6,978 bases of DNA from JAZDPK01 sp043797615 (GCA_043797615.1 JAZDPK010000072.1:1-6978); one strand, 5' to 3'; counted from the first letter of the stretch, positions 1 to 5,643 are shown. The notes: generated by a model not told the origin, from the letters alone. A program made the numbers and translations.

Positions 1-1017
1 AAACACAAATCGGTTTTCTTTCTGCCACTGCTTATACTGGCAGCGGTCATGATCTTCGCGATCAATAACTGCGGCGACAACGGCACGTCGACAATCGTTG
101 CGGACGGAGGAAATTATCCTGACGGCGGTCAGAACGATGGCGGCAATATTGACGCCGGGTGTTGTCACCCTGACGGAGGTCAGGGGGACGGTGGAACCCA
201 TCCTGATGGCGGAATTCTTGACGGCGGCAATCGTCCCGACGGCGGCATTCATGATGGCGGAACGCCTGCGCTTGATGGCGGCTGCGACGATGGCGGTTGC
301 GGCGACGGCGGCGAGCATCCTGACGCTGGCTGCGACGGAATCGCCTCGGTCATGCTGATCGAAGTGAATCAAAAAATCACTTACGGTCTAGACATGATAA
401 GATTGATCATCACGGCCTGCGGCAATTTGAATGGAATAATCATTCATTTGAACCCGGGCGTGAGTCCGAGCGATGGCAAGGCCTTGCTGGCCGCTCTGCC
501 CGATCTGAACGTTGCCAACGGCGACATCGTCATCATCCACCTCGGTCCGACTACTGATGGAGGCGTTCAGCTGGCGGTGACGGAAACGAACGCATCCGGA
601 AAAACCGGCTGTCCGGAAAGCAACGGCTGCTACAATTATGCCTGGGACATTGTCGGCGTCAGGGATGGGATACCGAACAGCGAACGAGTGCTGGCGGTCG
701 GCGCGACTGGCAATGACGGCGGCATGTATCCGATCCAGGACGCGGTGCCTTTTGTCAACGATGCATCGCCTTCTGAAAATTTCGCGAAGGCGCTCAAATT
801 CGCGCAGGATAATTCCGCCTGGCTGCCGCCGAATTGCGACGGCGGAGTATGCAGCAACAGCAGCGTCCCGTCTGCCAGCGAGATTTCCGTGAACTGGTCG
901 GGTTGCGGAAACACCGTTACCGGCAAGAGCATGCAGCGCACCCCGATGAATGCGGACACGAACAGAGCCGGCGATTGGACGTTAAAAACGGCCAACTTCA
1001 ACGGCTTGAATCCGTAA
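1..1017 (+). CDS. Secreted or lipid-anchored protein with DGG-repeat linker and lamin-tail-like domain, 5' end cut off
   Basis: The reading frame is open from base 1, so the start codon lies to the left; the ATG at 49 sits inside the signal peptide. Bases 1-72 encode a basic start (KHK), a hydrophobic core (VFFLPLLILAAVMIF) and then INNC, which suggests export. The Cys could be lipidated, but INNC is a poor lipobox. Bases 106-345 encode a low-complexity linker of twelve DGG and two DAG triplets with several Cys. From about 346 to the end the pattern resembles the lamin-tail domain (PF00932): a LIEVN-like first strand, a GDIVIIHLG strand, and a close SMQRTP...DTN...DW (928-978), matching the family's typical S-x-QR...DTN...DW finish. 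That domain is an Ig-like beta sandwich often found on surface proteins. Extra Cys pairs suggest disulfides and an extracytoplasmic location. Ligand and function are unknown; the domain call is moderate. Confidence 0.8.
   Translation, partial: KHKSVFFLPLLILAAVMIFAINNCGDNGTSTIVADGGNYPDGGQNDGGNIDAGCCHPDGGQGDGGTHPDGGILDGGNRPDGGIHDGGTPALDGGCDDGGCGDGGEHPDAGCDGIASVMLIEVNQKITYGLDMIRLIITACGNLNGIIIHLNPGVSPSDGKALLAALPDLNVANGDIVIIHLGPTTDGGVQLAVTETNASGKTGCPESNGCYNYAWDIVGVRDGIPNSERVLAVGATGNDGGMYPIQDAVPFVNDASPSENFAKALKFAQDNSAWLPPNCDGGVCSNSSVPSASEISVNWSGCGNTVTGKSMQRTPMNADTNRAGDWTLKTANFNGLNP
118..267 (+). repeat. 33-bp coding repeat, PDGGxxDGGxx
   Basis: Four copies of an 11-residue unit PDGG-xx-DGG-xx lie at 118-150, 169-201, 202-234 and 235-267. 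A six-codon insert (DAGCCH) separates the first two. The last three are exactly head to tail. Codons vary between copies (ggc, gga and ggt for Gly), so the protein pattern is better conserved than the DNA. Confidence 0.85.
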
Positions 1018-1025
1018 CAACAAAC

Positions 1026-1066
1026 AAGAAGATGGATTCCATGAATTCATCTTCTTTTATTCTTTT
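1026..1066 (+). terminator. Rho-independent terminator after the lamin-tail gene
   Basis: AAGAAGATG (1026-1034) pairs with CATCTTCTT (1048-1056). The pairing continues inward through GATTC/GAATT with one G-U pair, giving about 14 pairs around a CAT loop. A T-rich run to about 1066 follows. It starts 9 bases after the stop codon. Confidence 0.8.
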
Positions 1067-1081
1067 AAAAATCGAACAAAT

Positions 1082-1112
1082 AAAAAAACCGCAATATCCG
1101 TCAATACTGTGG
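1082..1112 (-). terminator. Probable terminator for the minus-strand two-gene operon
   Basis: Read on the minus strand, bases 1112-1089 fold into a 10-step stem (one mismatch, two G-U pairs) with a GACG loop. Seven T (1088-1082) and further T-rich sequence follow. It faces the terminator of the lamin-tail gene, so the two units converge here. Confidence 0.6.
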
Positions 1113-1128
1113 CTTTTGATTTAATATA

Positions 1129-1282
1129 ATCCGAAAATTTAAAAATCCGAATGCTCCGAATATACTTAAGATTGAATGGTATTTGTAGTTTTCATTCGGA
1201 GAATTCGGATGTATTTGTTCGGATTATAAATTGAGAGAATTCGGATTTTCCAGTTTTATTCGGATTATTGAATTTATTCGGC
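1129..1282. repeat. Cluster of nine TCCGAA/TTCGGA words including a 17-bp inverted repeat
   Basis: TCCGAA-type words occur near 1129, 1146 and 1156. The reverse form occurs near 1194, 1203, 1218, 1239, 1258 and 1276. The arms ATCCGAATGCTCCGAAT (1145-1161) and ATTCGGAGAATTCGGAT (1194-1210) match as an inverted repeat at 16 of 17 positions. Read on the minus strand, the hairpin is followed by TTTTTAAATTTT, so it may also stop transcription of the small operon. The last copies run up to and into the 3' end of the 91-codon gene. Confidence 0.7.
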
Positions 1283-1549
1283 TTGATTCAACAGCTCTTT
1301 TTCTTTTTCCAAAAAATAATTCCACTCGGTCTCGGACTTGCCTTGCTCCAAAAATTTCGCTTTCAAATGGAAGCATTTGCAAAAGTTATCAAACAAAACA
1401 GGAAAACGCTCCAGCAAGGAAATGATCTTTTCGAATTGCGGCTGGTCGGCGATGGAATTGAAAAACTGGCGCAAGAGCTCGGCGGAACGATTGTCAAGCT
1501 CGGACTTCGCCAGCAAAGCTTCGACTTTATTCACTTGTTCGTCGTTCAT
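1274..1549 (-). CDS. Small helical protein of unknown function (91 aa)
   Basis: I do not recognise this protein. It is charged, Leu/Phe-rich and predicted almost wholly helical, with no signal peptide or membrane segment, so probably cytoplasmic. An aromatic stretch with two Cys (FDNFCKCFH, about residues 53-61) stands out, followed by a Glu/Lys-rich helix to the C-terminus. It starts 8 bases after the stop of the 60-codon gene, so the two are almost certainly one transcript. No Shine-Dalgarno site precedes the ATG (AAATATAAAATAAAAT), which fits translation coupled to the upstream gene. Support for its reality comes from operon spacing, a good upstream promoter and the absence of a better frame here. 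A role cannot be given. Confidence 0.65.
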   Translation of the reverse strand: MNDEQVNKVEALLAKSELDNRSAELLRQFFNSIADQPQFEKIISLLERFPVLFDNFCKCFHLKAKFLEQGKSETEWNYFLEKEKELLNQAE

Positions 1550-1557
1550 ATTTTATT

Positions 1558-1740
1558 TTATATTTGCTGTTTCAAAAAGTCGGTTGAATCTTTGATAAAA
1601 CCCAAAAAAACGCGGCGATCGATGTTTGGCATTTTAAGCATCTGGTCAATCAAATTCCGCTCCGCGCCGAGCGCCGCTTCGGCATCAGGCATTGACGGCT
1701 TTTCCGGCTTTTTAAACGCTCCGAACATTTCTTTAAACAT
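1558..1740 (-). CDS. Small protein of unknown function (60 aa), first gene of a two-gene operon
   Basis: I do not recognise this protein. It starts MFKEMFGAFKKPEKPSMPD, a short amphipathic segment and a Pro/Lys-rich hinge, followed by two helices rich in Ala, Leu and Phe that end in FLKQQI. There is no signal peptide or clear membrane segment. A consensus-like promoter lies 29 bases or more upstream on the same strand, leaving a leader of about 22 bases without a Shine-Dalgarno site. ATG codon 5 is an alternative start, but it also lacks a good site. The 91-codon gene follows 8 bases later. The pair is divergent from the acidic repeat protein and shares its control region, so a joint role is possible but unproven. 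Confidence 0.6.
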   Translation of the reverse strand: MFKEMFGAFKKPEKPSMPDAEAALGAERNLIDQMLKMPNIDRRVFLGFIKDSTDFLKQQI

Positions 1741-1768
1741 ATTTTGTATTGATTAATTCGATGCTAGT

Positions 1769-1797
1769 ATTGTATATTATTGATAAAAATAATGCAA
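1769..1797 (-). promoter_or_regulatory. Sigma-70-type promoter for the two small genes
   Basis: On the minus strand TTGCAT (1797-1792), a 17-base spacer and TACAAT (1774-1769) form a good -35/-10 pair. Transcription should start near 1762. The -35 overlaps the first GCAAGCC word of the palindrome array. Confidence 0.65.
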
Positions 1798-1882
1798 GCC
1801 GTGCACCATATGGTGCACGGCAAGCCAGGCACACCATATGCGGTGCATGGCAAGCCTCGTACCGGACGGTACAGGGCAAGCG
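1794..1882. repeat. Three tandem, non-identical palindromes in a GCAAGCC frame
   Basis: GCAAGC words begin at 1794, 1820, 1850 and 1876 (spacings 26, 30 and 26). Between them sit three dyads. The first is a perfect 24-bp palindrome, 1798-1821, with core GTGCACCATATGGTGCAC. The second, about 1827-1849, is imperfect with core CACCATATGCGGTG. The third is GTACCG-GA-CGGTAC (about 1859-1872). The array fills the space between two divergent promoters. It could be an operator array, a folded RNA/DNA element or a dispersed repeat; sequence alone does not decide. Confidence 0.8.
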
Positions 1883-1911
1883 GGCGATTAAATTCAGCAA
1901 ATAAGCACTTC

Positions 1912-1940
1912 TTGACAAAAACAAGGCTTATTGATAGACT
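1912..1940 (+). promoter_or_regulatory. Sigma-70-type promoter for the acidic repeat protein
   Basis: A perfect TTGACA (1912-1917) is followed by 17 bases and TAGACT (1935-1940). Transcription should start near 1947, leaving a leader of about 45 bases before the ATG at 1992. Confidence 0.7.
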
Positions 1941-1991
1941 TCGATAATGCCCTGTTTCAGTTCGTTGACAACAAACAGAAAGGAAAAAAAC

Positions 1992-3197
1992 ATGCCTGAT
2001 GCAATCAATGAAGCGGCAAAAATGATTTTGGAAAAGCTGACGCAAGACAGTTCTCTTCTTCGGTCGGTAATCAGCAACGCCGACATCGCCGGTATCGCGG
2101 CCAAAGCGCTGACCGGGAATCCCAAATTCGCCGAAGTCATCAAAAAAATCGCCGACAAAGCGCTGGCGCAAATCGAATCCGGCGACTCTGACATCGATGT
2201 TGAATCGACCATTGTCAACGCCTGCGACGAAGAAAAAATAACCGAGCTGATCAAGTACAATCCCGCCATCCAGGAATCGCTGAACGCAAGTTTGAGCAAA
2301 TTTATTTCAGGAAAAATCGACGACGCGCTCGAGGGCGACGGCGATATCGACGACAACATCAAAAACGCGCTCGTGCCGTCGGAAGAAAAAATCAGCGAAT
2401 TCATAACGAAAGACGAAATAGTCCAGCTCAAATTGAAAGAAAAAATCATCGCCTTGATCCTTGAAAAAATCGAAGAACTGGATAGTGACACGGAAAACAA
2501 TGACGGCAACTCGCTCGGCGTAATCATCGAAGAGCAAATGGTCGGCCACGCGGAAATGATCAAGAACTTGATGTCGAACGATCCAGATTTGCAAAAAGCG
2601 CTCAAGGAAAAAATCAAAGCCATCGCTCTGGAAAAAATCAACGACGACGATAATGACGATTACGACGACGATGGCGAAGACAGTCTGGAAACCTTGATTG
2701 AAAATGAAATAAAAATCGACGCGAAGACGGTGAAGGAACTGATCGCGGCCGATCCGGAAATCCAGGCGGCGAAAAAAGAAAAATTGAAAAAAATGATTCT
2801 TCAGGATCTATCCGGCGATGACGATGCCGATGAAACGCTCCAAGCGGCCATCAGAAAAGAATTGCATTTCGACGATTTATTGAAAGAAATTCTCTCGAAT
2901 CAAAATGAGATCAAAAATCTGATGTCGTCCGGCGTATCGGCAATGGTCAAAGGCTGGATTAACAACCTTGAACGCGACGGCTATGTCGCAAAAATCGTCG
3001 GCCAGCTCTGCGCCGAATCAAGCACGGTCAAAGGATTGGTGGATCGCGCGGTTTACAGCGCGAACACGGGCAAGCTGGAAAAATTCGTCAACGACCTGAT
3101 CGAGCAAATTTTCAAAGGAAAGAGCCAAGCGCTGACCGACAAAATCGCTGCCCAGCTGTCGGAAAAGCTGGGAGCGGAAATCGCCAAGCGGCTCTGA
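1992..3197 (+). CDS. Acidic all-helical repeat protein of unknown function (401 aa)
   Basis: I do not recognise the family. The ATG at 1992 is chosen because AAAGGA lies just before it (1979-1984). An in-frame ATG at 1947 has no site and falls at the predicted transcription start. The protein is acidic and helical, with no signal peptide or membrane segment. Residues about 44-310 hold five units of 47-57 residues, anchored by PKF (44), PAIQ (91), DEIVQ (141), PDLQ (198) and PEIQ (255). The best units (149-204 and 205-260) read KEKI...LEKI, an Asp-rich loop (DSDTENNDG; DDDNDDYDDDGED), SL..IE.E, then a helix ending in NDPDLQKAL-like sequence. The C-terminal 90 residues are less acidic and end in amphipathic helices. 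The Asp-rich loops might bind cations but do not match an EF-hand. It is transcribed alone, with tandem stops (TGA TAA) and a terminator. Confidence 0.85.
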   Translation: MPDAINEAAKMILEKLTQDSSLLRSVISNADIAGIAAKALTGNPKFAEVIKKIADKALAQIESGDSDIDVESTIVNACDEEKITELIKYNPAIQESLNASLSKFISGKIDDALEGDGDIDDNIKNALVPSEEKISEFITKDEIVQLKLKEKIIALILEKIEELDSDTENNDGNSLGVIIEEQMVGHAEMIKNLMSNDPDLQKALKEKIKAIALEKINDDDNDDYDDDGEDSLETLIENEIKIDAKTVKELIAADPEIQAAKKEKLKKMILQDLSGDDDADETLQAAIRKELHFDDLLKEILSNQNEIKNLMSSGVSAMVKGWINNLERDGYVAKIVGQLCAESSTVKGLVDRAVYSANTGKLEKFVNDLIEQIFKGKSQALTDKIAAQLSEKLGAEIAKRL

Positions 3198-3207
3198 TAA
3201 TTGCAAC

Positions 3208-3239
3208 AAGGAACGCAGCATATCGCGTTCCTTTTTTAT
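3208..3239 (+). terminator. Rho-independent terminator after the acidic repeat protein
   Basis: GGAACGC (3210-3216) pairs with GCGTTCC (3225-3231) around an 8-base loop, extended by two A-T pairs. TTTTTTATT follows. It starts 10 bases after the stop codon. Confidence 0.9.
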
Positions 3240-3246
3240 TTAAAGT

Positions 3247-3278
3247 AAAAAAAGCTGGTCCGGCTTGGCCGAATCAGC
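3247..3278 (-). terminator. Rho-independent terminator of the helicase operon
   Basis: On the minus strand GCTGATTCGGC (3278-3268), loop CAA and GCCGGACCAGC (3264-3254) form an 11-step stem with one mismatch and one G-U pair. Seven T (3253-3247) follow. It lies 7 bases after the stop of the zinc-motif gene. Confidence 0.88.
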
Positions 3279-3285
3279 GTTTGTT

Positions 3286-3564
3286 TTAACTGAACTTGTG
3301 TTTGAGTTTGGCGCGCAGCTTGGCGGAATCCTCTTCCATCAGCTTTGAATACGCCTCGATGCACCCGTCGCATTTCATCAAATGCTTGTAAACTTCATAC
3401 CGTTCAAGCAAGGTCAAGCCTTTGTCAGCGCGGAAATTTTTCAATTCCGTTTGAATTTCCGCGCAGCTGTCCATTCGTTTGATTGGCAATCTTGTCAGTC
3501 GTAGCTTTCTTGACCGACGAAGCTTGAGCGAAGTCGGTAGCGAAGACTGATTCTTTTTTCGCAT
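3286..3564 (-). CDS. Small zinc-finger (zf-HC2 / anti-sigma type) protein, 92 aa
   Basis: Residues 31-80 match the zf-HC2 pattern: MDSCAEI, then L...E...V..HL, then HLMKCDGC. This gives the H-x3-C-x2-C signature of zinc-binding anti-sigma factors plus an upstream Cys at residue 34. In that family the module binds zinc and often holds an ECF sigma factor, sometimes under redox control. No membrane segment follows, so a cytoplasmic form is expected. No sigma gene lies in the window, so the partner is unknown and the anti-sigma role is inference. The start at 3564 has an ideal AGGAGG (3570-3575) 5 bases upstream. The alternative ATG at 3474 (residue 31) begins right at the domain but has no site. 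Residues 1-30 are unusually basic and are encoded by hairpin-forming DNA. It is the second gene of the helicase operon, 61 bases after the helicase stop. Confidence 0.75.
   Translation of the reverse strand: MRKKNQSSLPTSLKLRRSRKLRLTRLPIKRMDSCAEIQTELKNFRADKGLTLLERYEVYKHLMKCDGCIEAYSKLMEEDSAKLRAKLKHKFS
3495..3550. repeat. Nested inverted repeat inside the 5' end of the zinc-motif gene
   Basis: TCAGTC (3495-3500) is inverted at GACTGA (3545-3550). Inside it ACCGAC (3513-3518) is inverted at GTCGGT (3533-3538). The GAAGCTTGAGCGAAGTCGGTAG core resembles GAAGC/GAGCGAAG intergenic repeats and encodes the basic extension of the protein. Confidence 0.55.
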
Positions 3565-3580
3565 TGGCGCCTCCTGCGCT

Positions 3581-3617
3581 CGGAAGTGATTCGAGCGGAT
3601 GCGAGAATCTACTTCCG
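3581..3617. repeat. Inverted repeat between helicase and zinc-motif genes
   Basis: CGGAAGT (3581-3587) and ACTTCCG (3611-3617) form a 7-bp stem with a 23-base loop in the intercistronic space. No T-run follows, so it is not a typical terminator. It could affect mRNA stability or access to the AGGAGG just downstream. Confidence 0.5.
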
Positions 3618-3625
3618 GGCTGTTG

Positions 3626-5392
3626 TCATTTTGAAAACAAATTACCTTGATTCCCTGTTATCTTGCGGATTTTATTTTTTTTCGATATGAGCCGTTGATG
3701 AATCAACGGCCTATCCACCGAGACAGGTTCGAATTCCAACGACGCCTGCTTTGCCTTGAGAAAAAAAACGTTTTCGCCTTTGGCTTCTTTTTCTTGAATC
3801 AACAAACGCCGCCGCAGTTCTTGATCCATGCCGTTGTTGTCCGCCCGCGCCGCGAAATACAGGCTGGTGTCGTTCGAATTGTCCATGATCAAATAATAAA
3901 TAAGTCCGAAGTTCGTGCGCCCGGCCCGTCCGCCCCGCTGAATCTGCGCGATGCCGGTCAAAGGCATGGAATAATTGATCACCAGGTCGATCTTCGGCAC
4001 GTGGATGCCGGCTTCGATCACCGGCGTGGCGAGCAGAACCGAAAATTCGCGGTTTTTGAAACAGTCCAGGATTTTCCGCTGATCTTCGATTTTCATGAAC
4101 TTCACGCCCGCGATGATTTCCGGCTTGATCCCCTGCTTTTCCAGCGCGATTTTCAGATAATCGATCGACTTTTTGTAATTGCAGAAAACAAGAATAAGAA
4201 CATTGCGCTTCAAATGGCCTTTAACCAGCGCAATCAATCTTTTCAATTTCGGATGCGGGACGTTGTTTTTAATGAAACCGTTGATCAGCCGGTAAAACGC
4301 CCTGATGTCGTCATTTCTCTTTAAAATTTCGTAAGCAACGGAATTTTTGTATCTAAGCTGCGGATGGGCGCTGCGCCAATACTCTCCGGAAATCAAATCA
4401 ACTGCCAATTCCCCAAGATAATCCAATGAAACTTCATATCCTTCCGTCACGAAAAGGTTCAGGAGGTGCATGAGCTTCATGTACGCGTCGAACAGGACGT
4501 TGATGCGATACGATTCCTTGAATTTGTTCCGCTGCCTCAGCTCGTTCGCCAGCGCTTTCAATCTTGGCCGCAGCCTTTTCAATTCGGAAATCTGGCAGAA
4601 CGGGAAGCGGCGGTCAAGATCGGCCGTATTTTCCAAACGCTCGATCAATCCGCTCCGCGCCAATTCATCATGAACGCATATTATCTTCCGGCGCAGATGG
4701 CGCATCGCTTCTTTGTGTTTTTCCGGATATTCGATGATTTCCTTGACTTCTTTTTTTGAAAATAAATATTCCTTAATTTCCGGATCGCTTTCCGGCCGGT
4801 AAATCCACCAATCGACTTTGTAAATCTCATCCAGAACGTCCAAACGGATTTTATCTTTCGAAATAATCTTCGAACCGCCAGTGGACGCGGTCAACCCCAG
4901 AATCGGGATTCCGAGCTCGCGGCAGCGCCTGGCGATTTCAACATACGCGTATTTGTCCTTGGCCATCTGCATTTCGTCGAAAACAACCAGCGCAATGCCG
5001 TTTAAATCGATTGTTCCTTTTTTCAATTCGCTGACAATGGTCTGCGGCGTGGAAACGATCAATCGCGCGTTTTTCCAAAGTTCAGCCCGTTTTTTCGCGG
5101 AAACTTTGCCGACCAGTTTTGCCACTTCATCTTCATTTAAATTGAAAATCTTTTTAATGTTGCAATAATGCTGGTCAACGAGCGGATTGCTGTGGGCGTT
5201 GATCAAGACTTTGCCCTTTGCCAAAAAATTATCCGCGACAGGATACATGGTATAGCTCTTGCCGATGCCGGTCGGATAAACCAGTCCGCAGTTCATTCCC
5301 TTGCTCAATTTAACGGACAATTGTTCGGCGTCCTTGAACTGGTATTCGCGCTTTTCGATTTTCAGAGGATCAATGTAATTGAAATTCATCAT
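3626..5392 (-). CDS. Hef/FANCM/RIG-I-branch SF2 helicase, no nuclease domain (588 aa)
   Basis: A superfamily 2 DNA/RNA helicase with all core motifs: I PTGIGKS (40-46), Ia AHSNPLVDQ (66-74), Ib STPQTI (114-119), II DEMQ (139-142), III LTAS (167-170), IV LVFCNYKKS (401-409), V LLATPVIEAGIHVP (453-466), VI QIQRGGRAGR (483-492). The segments DKYAYVEIARR after motif II, GLTAS with a Gly-rich follow-up, and HPKL (380-383) before domain 2 point to the Hef/FANCM/RIG-I branch. So does the helical insert (about 215-378) between the RecA-like domains. Those proteins remodel forked or branched DNA, or sense RNA. Archaeal Hef carries a C-terminal XPF nuclease, which is absent here. DEMQ replaces the usual DEAH. 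The tail ends NQGNLFSK, with QGNLF (582-586) fitting the QxxLF clamp motif. AAGGAG (5400-5405) lies 7 bases before the ATG. It is first in an operon with the zinc-motif gene. Confidence 0.88.
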   Translation of the reverse strand: MMNFNYIDPLKIEKREYQFKDAEQLSVKLSKGMNCGLVYPTGIGKSYTMYPVADNFLAKGKVLINAHSNPLVDQHYCNIKKIFNLNEDEVAKLVGKVSAKKRAELWKNARLIVSTPQTIVSELKKGTIDLNGIALVVFDEMQMAKDKYAYVEIARRCRELGIPILGLTASTGGSKIISKDKIRLDVLDEIYKVDWWIYRPESDPEIKEYLFSKKEVKEIIEYPEKHKEAMRHLRRKIICVHDELARSGLIERLENTADLDRRFPFCQISELKRLRPRLKALANELRQRNKFKESYRINVLFDAYMKLMHLLNLFVTEGYEVSLDYLGELAVDLISGEYWRSAHPQLRYKNSVAYEILKRNDDIRAFYRLINGFIKNNVPHPKLKRLIALVKGHLKRNVLILVFCNYKKSIDYLKIALEKQGIKPEIIAGVKFMKIEDQRKILDCFKNREFSVLLATPVIEAGIHVPKIDLVINYSMPLTGIAQIQRGGRAGRTNFGLIYYLIMDNSNDTSLYFAARADNNGMDQELRRRLLIQEKEAKGENVFFLKAKQASLEFEPVSVDRPLIHQRLISKKNKIRKITGNQGNLFSK

Positions 5393-5399
5393 CTGTTAT

Positions 5400-5405
5400 C
5401 TCCTT
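5400..5405 (-). promoter_or_regulatory. Shine-Dalgarno site of the helicase
   Basis: AAGGAG ends 7 bases before the ATG at 5392. This supports the first of two adjacent ATG codons, although starting at the second (5389) would give nearly the same protein. Confidence 0.75.
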
Positions 5406-5434
5406 GAAATAAATTGTTAATGTGCGATGAAGCC

Positions 5435-5463
5435 ATTTTATCTTAATTATTGGGTTCAGTCAA
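5435..5463 (-). promoter_or_regulatory. Sigma-70-type promoter of the helicase operon
   Basis: On the minus strand TTGACT (5463-5458), a 17-base spacer and TAAAAT (5440-5435) form a strong pair. Transcription should start near 5428, leaving a leader of about 36 bases. No clear LexA-type operator overlaps it. Confidence 0.7.
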
Positions 5464-5562
5464 TGGAAACAGGGTTTAGAAAATAGGATATAGGATTTAG
5501 GTTAAAACATAGGAATAGAATCCGAAGGAGATCAATTTATTTGCGAGCTCATATCAAGCAAC

Positions 5563-5643
5563 TGTCATTGCGAGCCTGCCTGTCGGCCCCGCTCCGCCGA
5601 AGCGCTACGCGGAGGCGAGCAGACAGGGAATCGAAGCAATCCT
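5563..5643. repeat. Dispersed-type intergenic repeat GTCATTGCGAG...GAAGCAATCC
   Basis: The element starts TGTCATTGCGAG and ends GAATCGAAGCAATCC. Between them lie nested inverted repeats CCTGTC (5579-5584) / GACAGG (5622-5627) and CTCCGC (5592-5597) / GCGGAG (5609-5614). The outer words are ones I recall from dispersed intergenic repeats in many uncultured bacterial genomes. Copy number cannot be judged from one window. Confidence 0.65.

Noticed and set aside
1794..1882. CRISPR array
   Set aside because: The constant word is only 7-8 bases and the variable parts are themselves palindromes, the opposite of repeat and spacer structure. No cas genes are present.
1947..1991. Upstream in-frame ATG that would lengthen the acidic repeat protein by 15 residues
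   Set aside because: It has no ribosome site and coincides with the predicted transcription start. AAAGGA precedes the ATG at 1992.
1764..2171. Minus-strand frame running through the palindrome array with a Cys/Pro-rich product
   Set aside because: The repeated CT.. residues simply translate the palindromes, and the rest is antisense to the acidic repeat gene.
2176..2205. EF-hand calcium site in the Asp-rich loops
   Set aside because: The loops lack the Gly at position 6 and Glu at position 12 of an EF-hand. Only general cation binding is possible.
1928..2641. Long minus-strand open frame (237 codons) opposite the acidic repeat gene
   Set aside because: It is the Ser/Phe/Ile-rich antisense shadow of a Lys/Asp/Glu/Ile-rich gene. 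The plus-strand gene has the promoter, ribosome site, internal protein repeats and terminator.
3581..3617. Terminator between helicase and zinc-motif gene
   Set aside because: The stem is short with a 23-base loop and no T-run; the two genes look co-transcribed.
3647..4324. Plus-strand open frame of 225 codons opposite the helicase
   Set aside because: Antisense shadow; all helicase motifs are on the minus strand.
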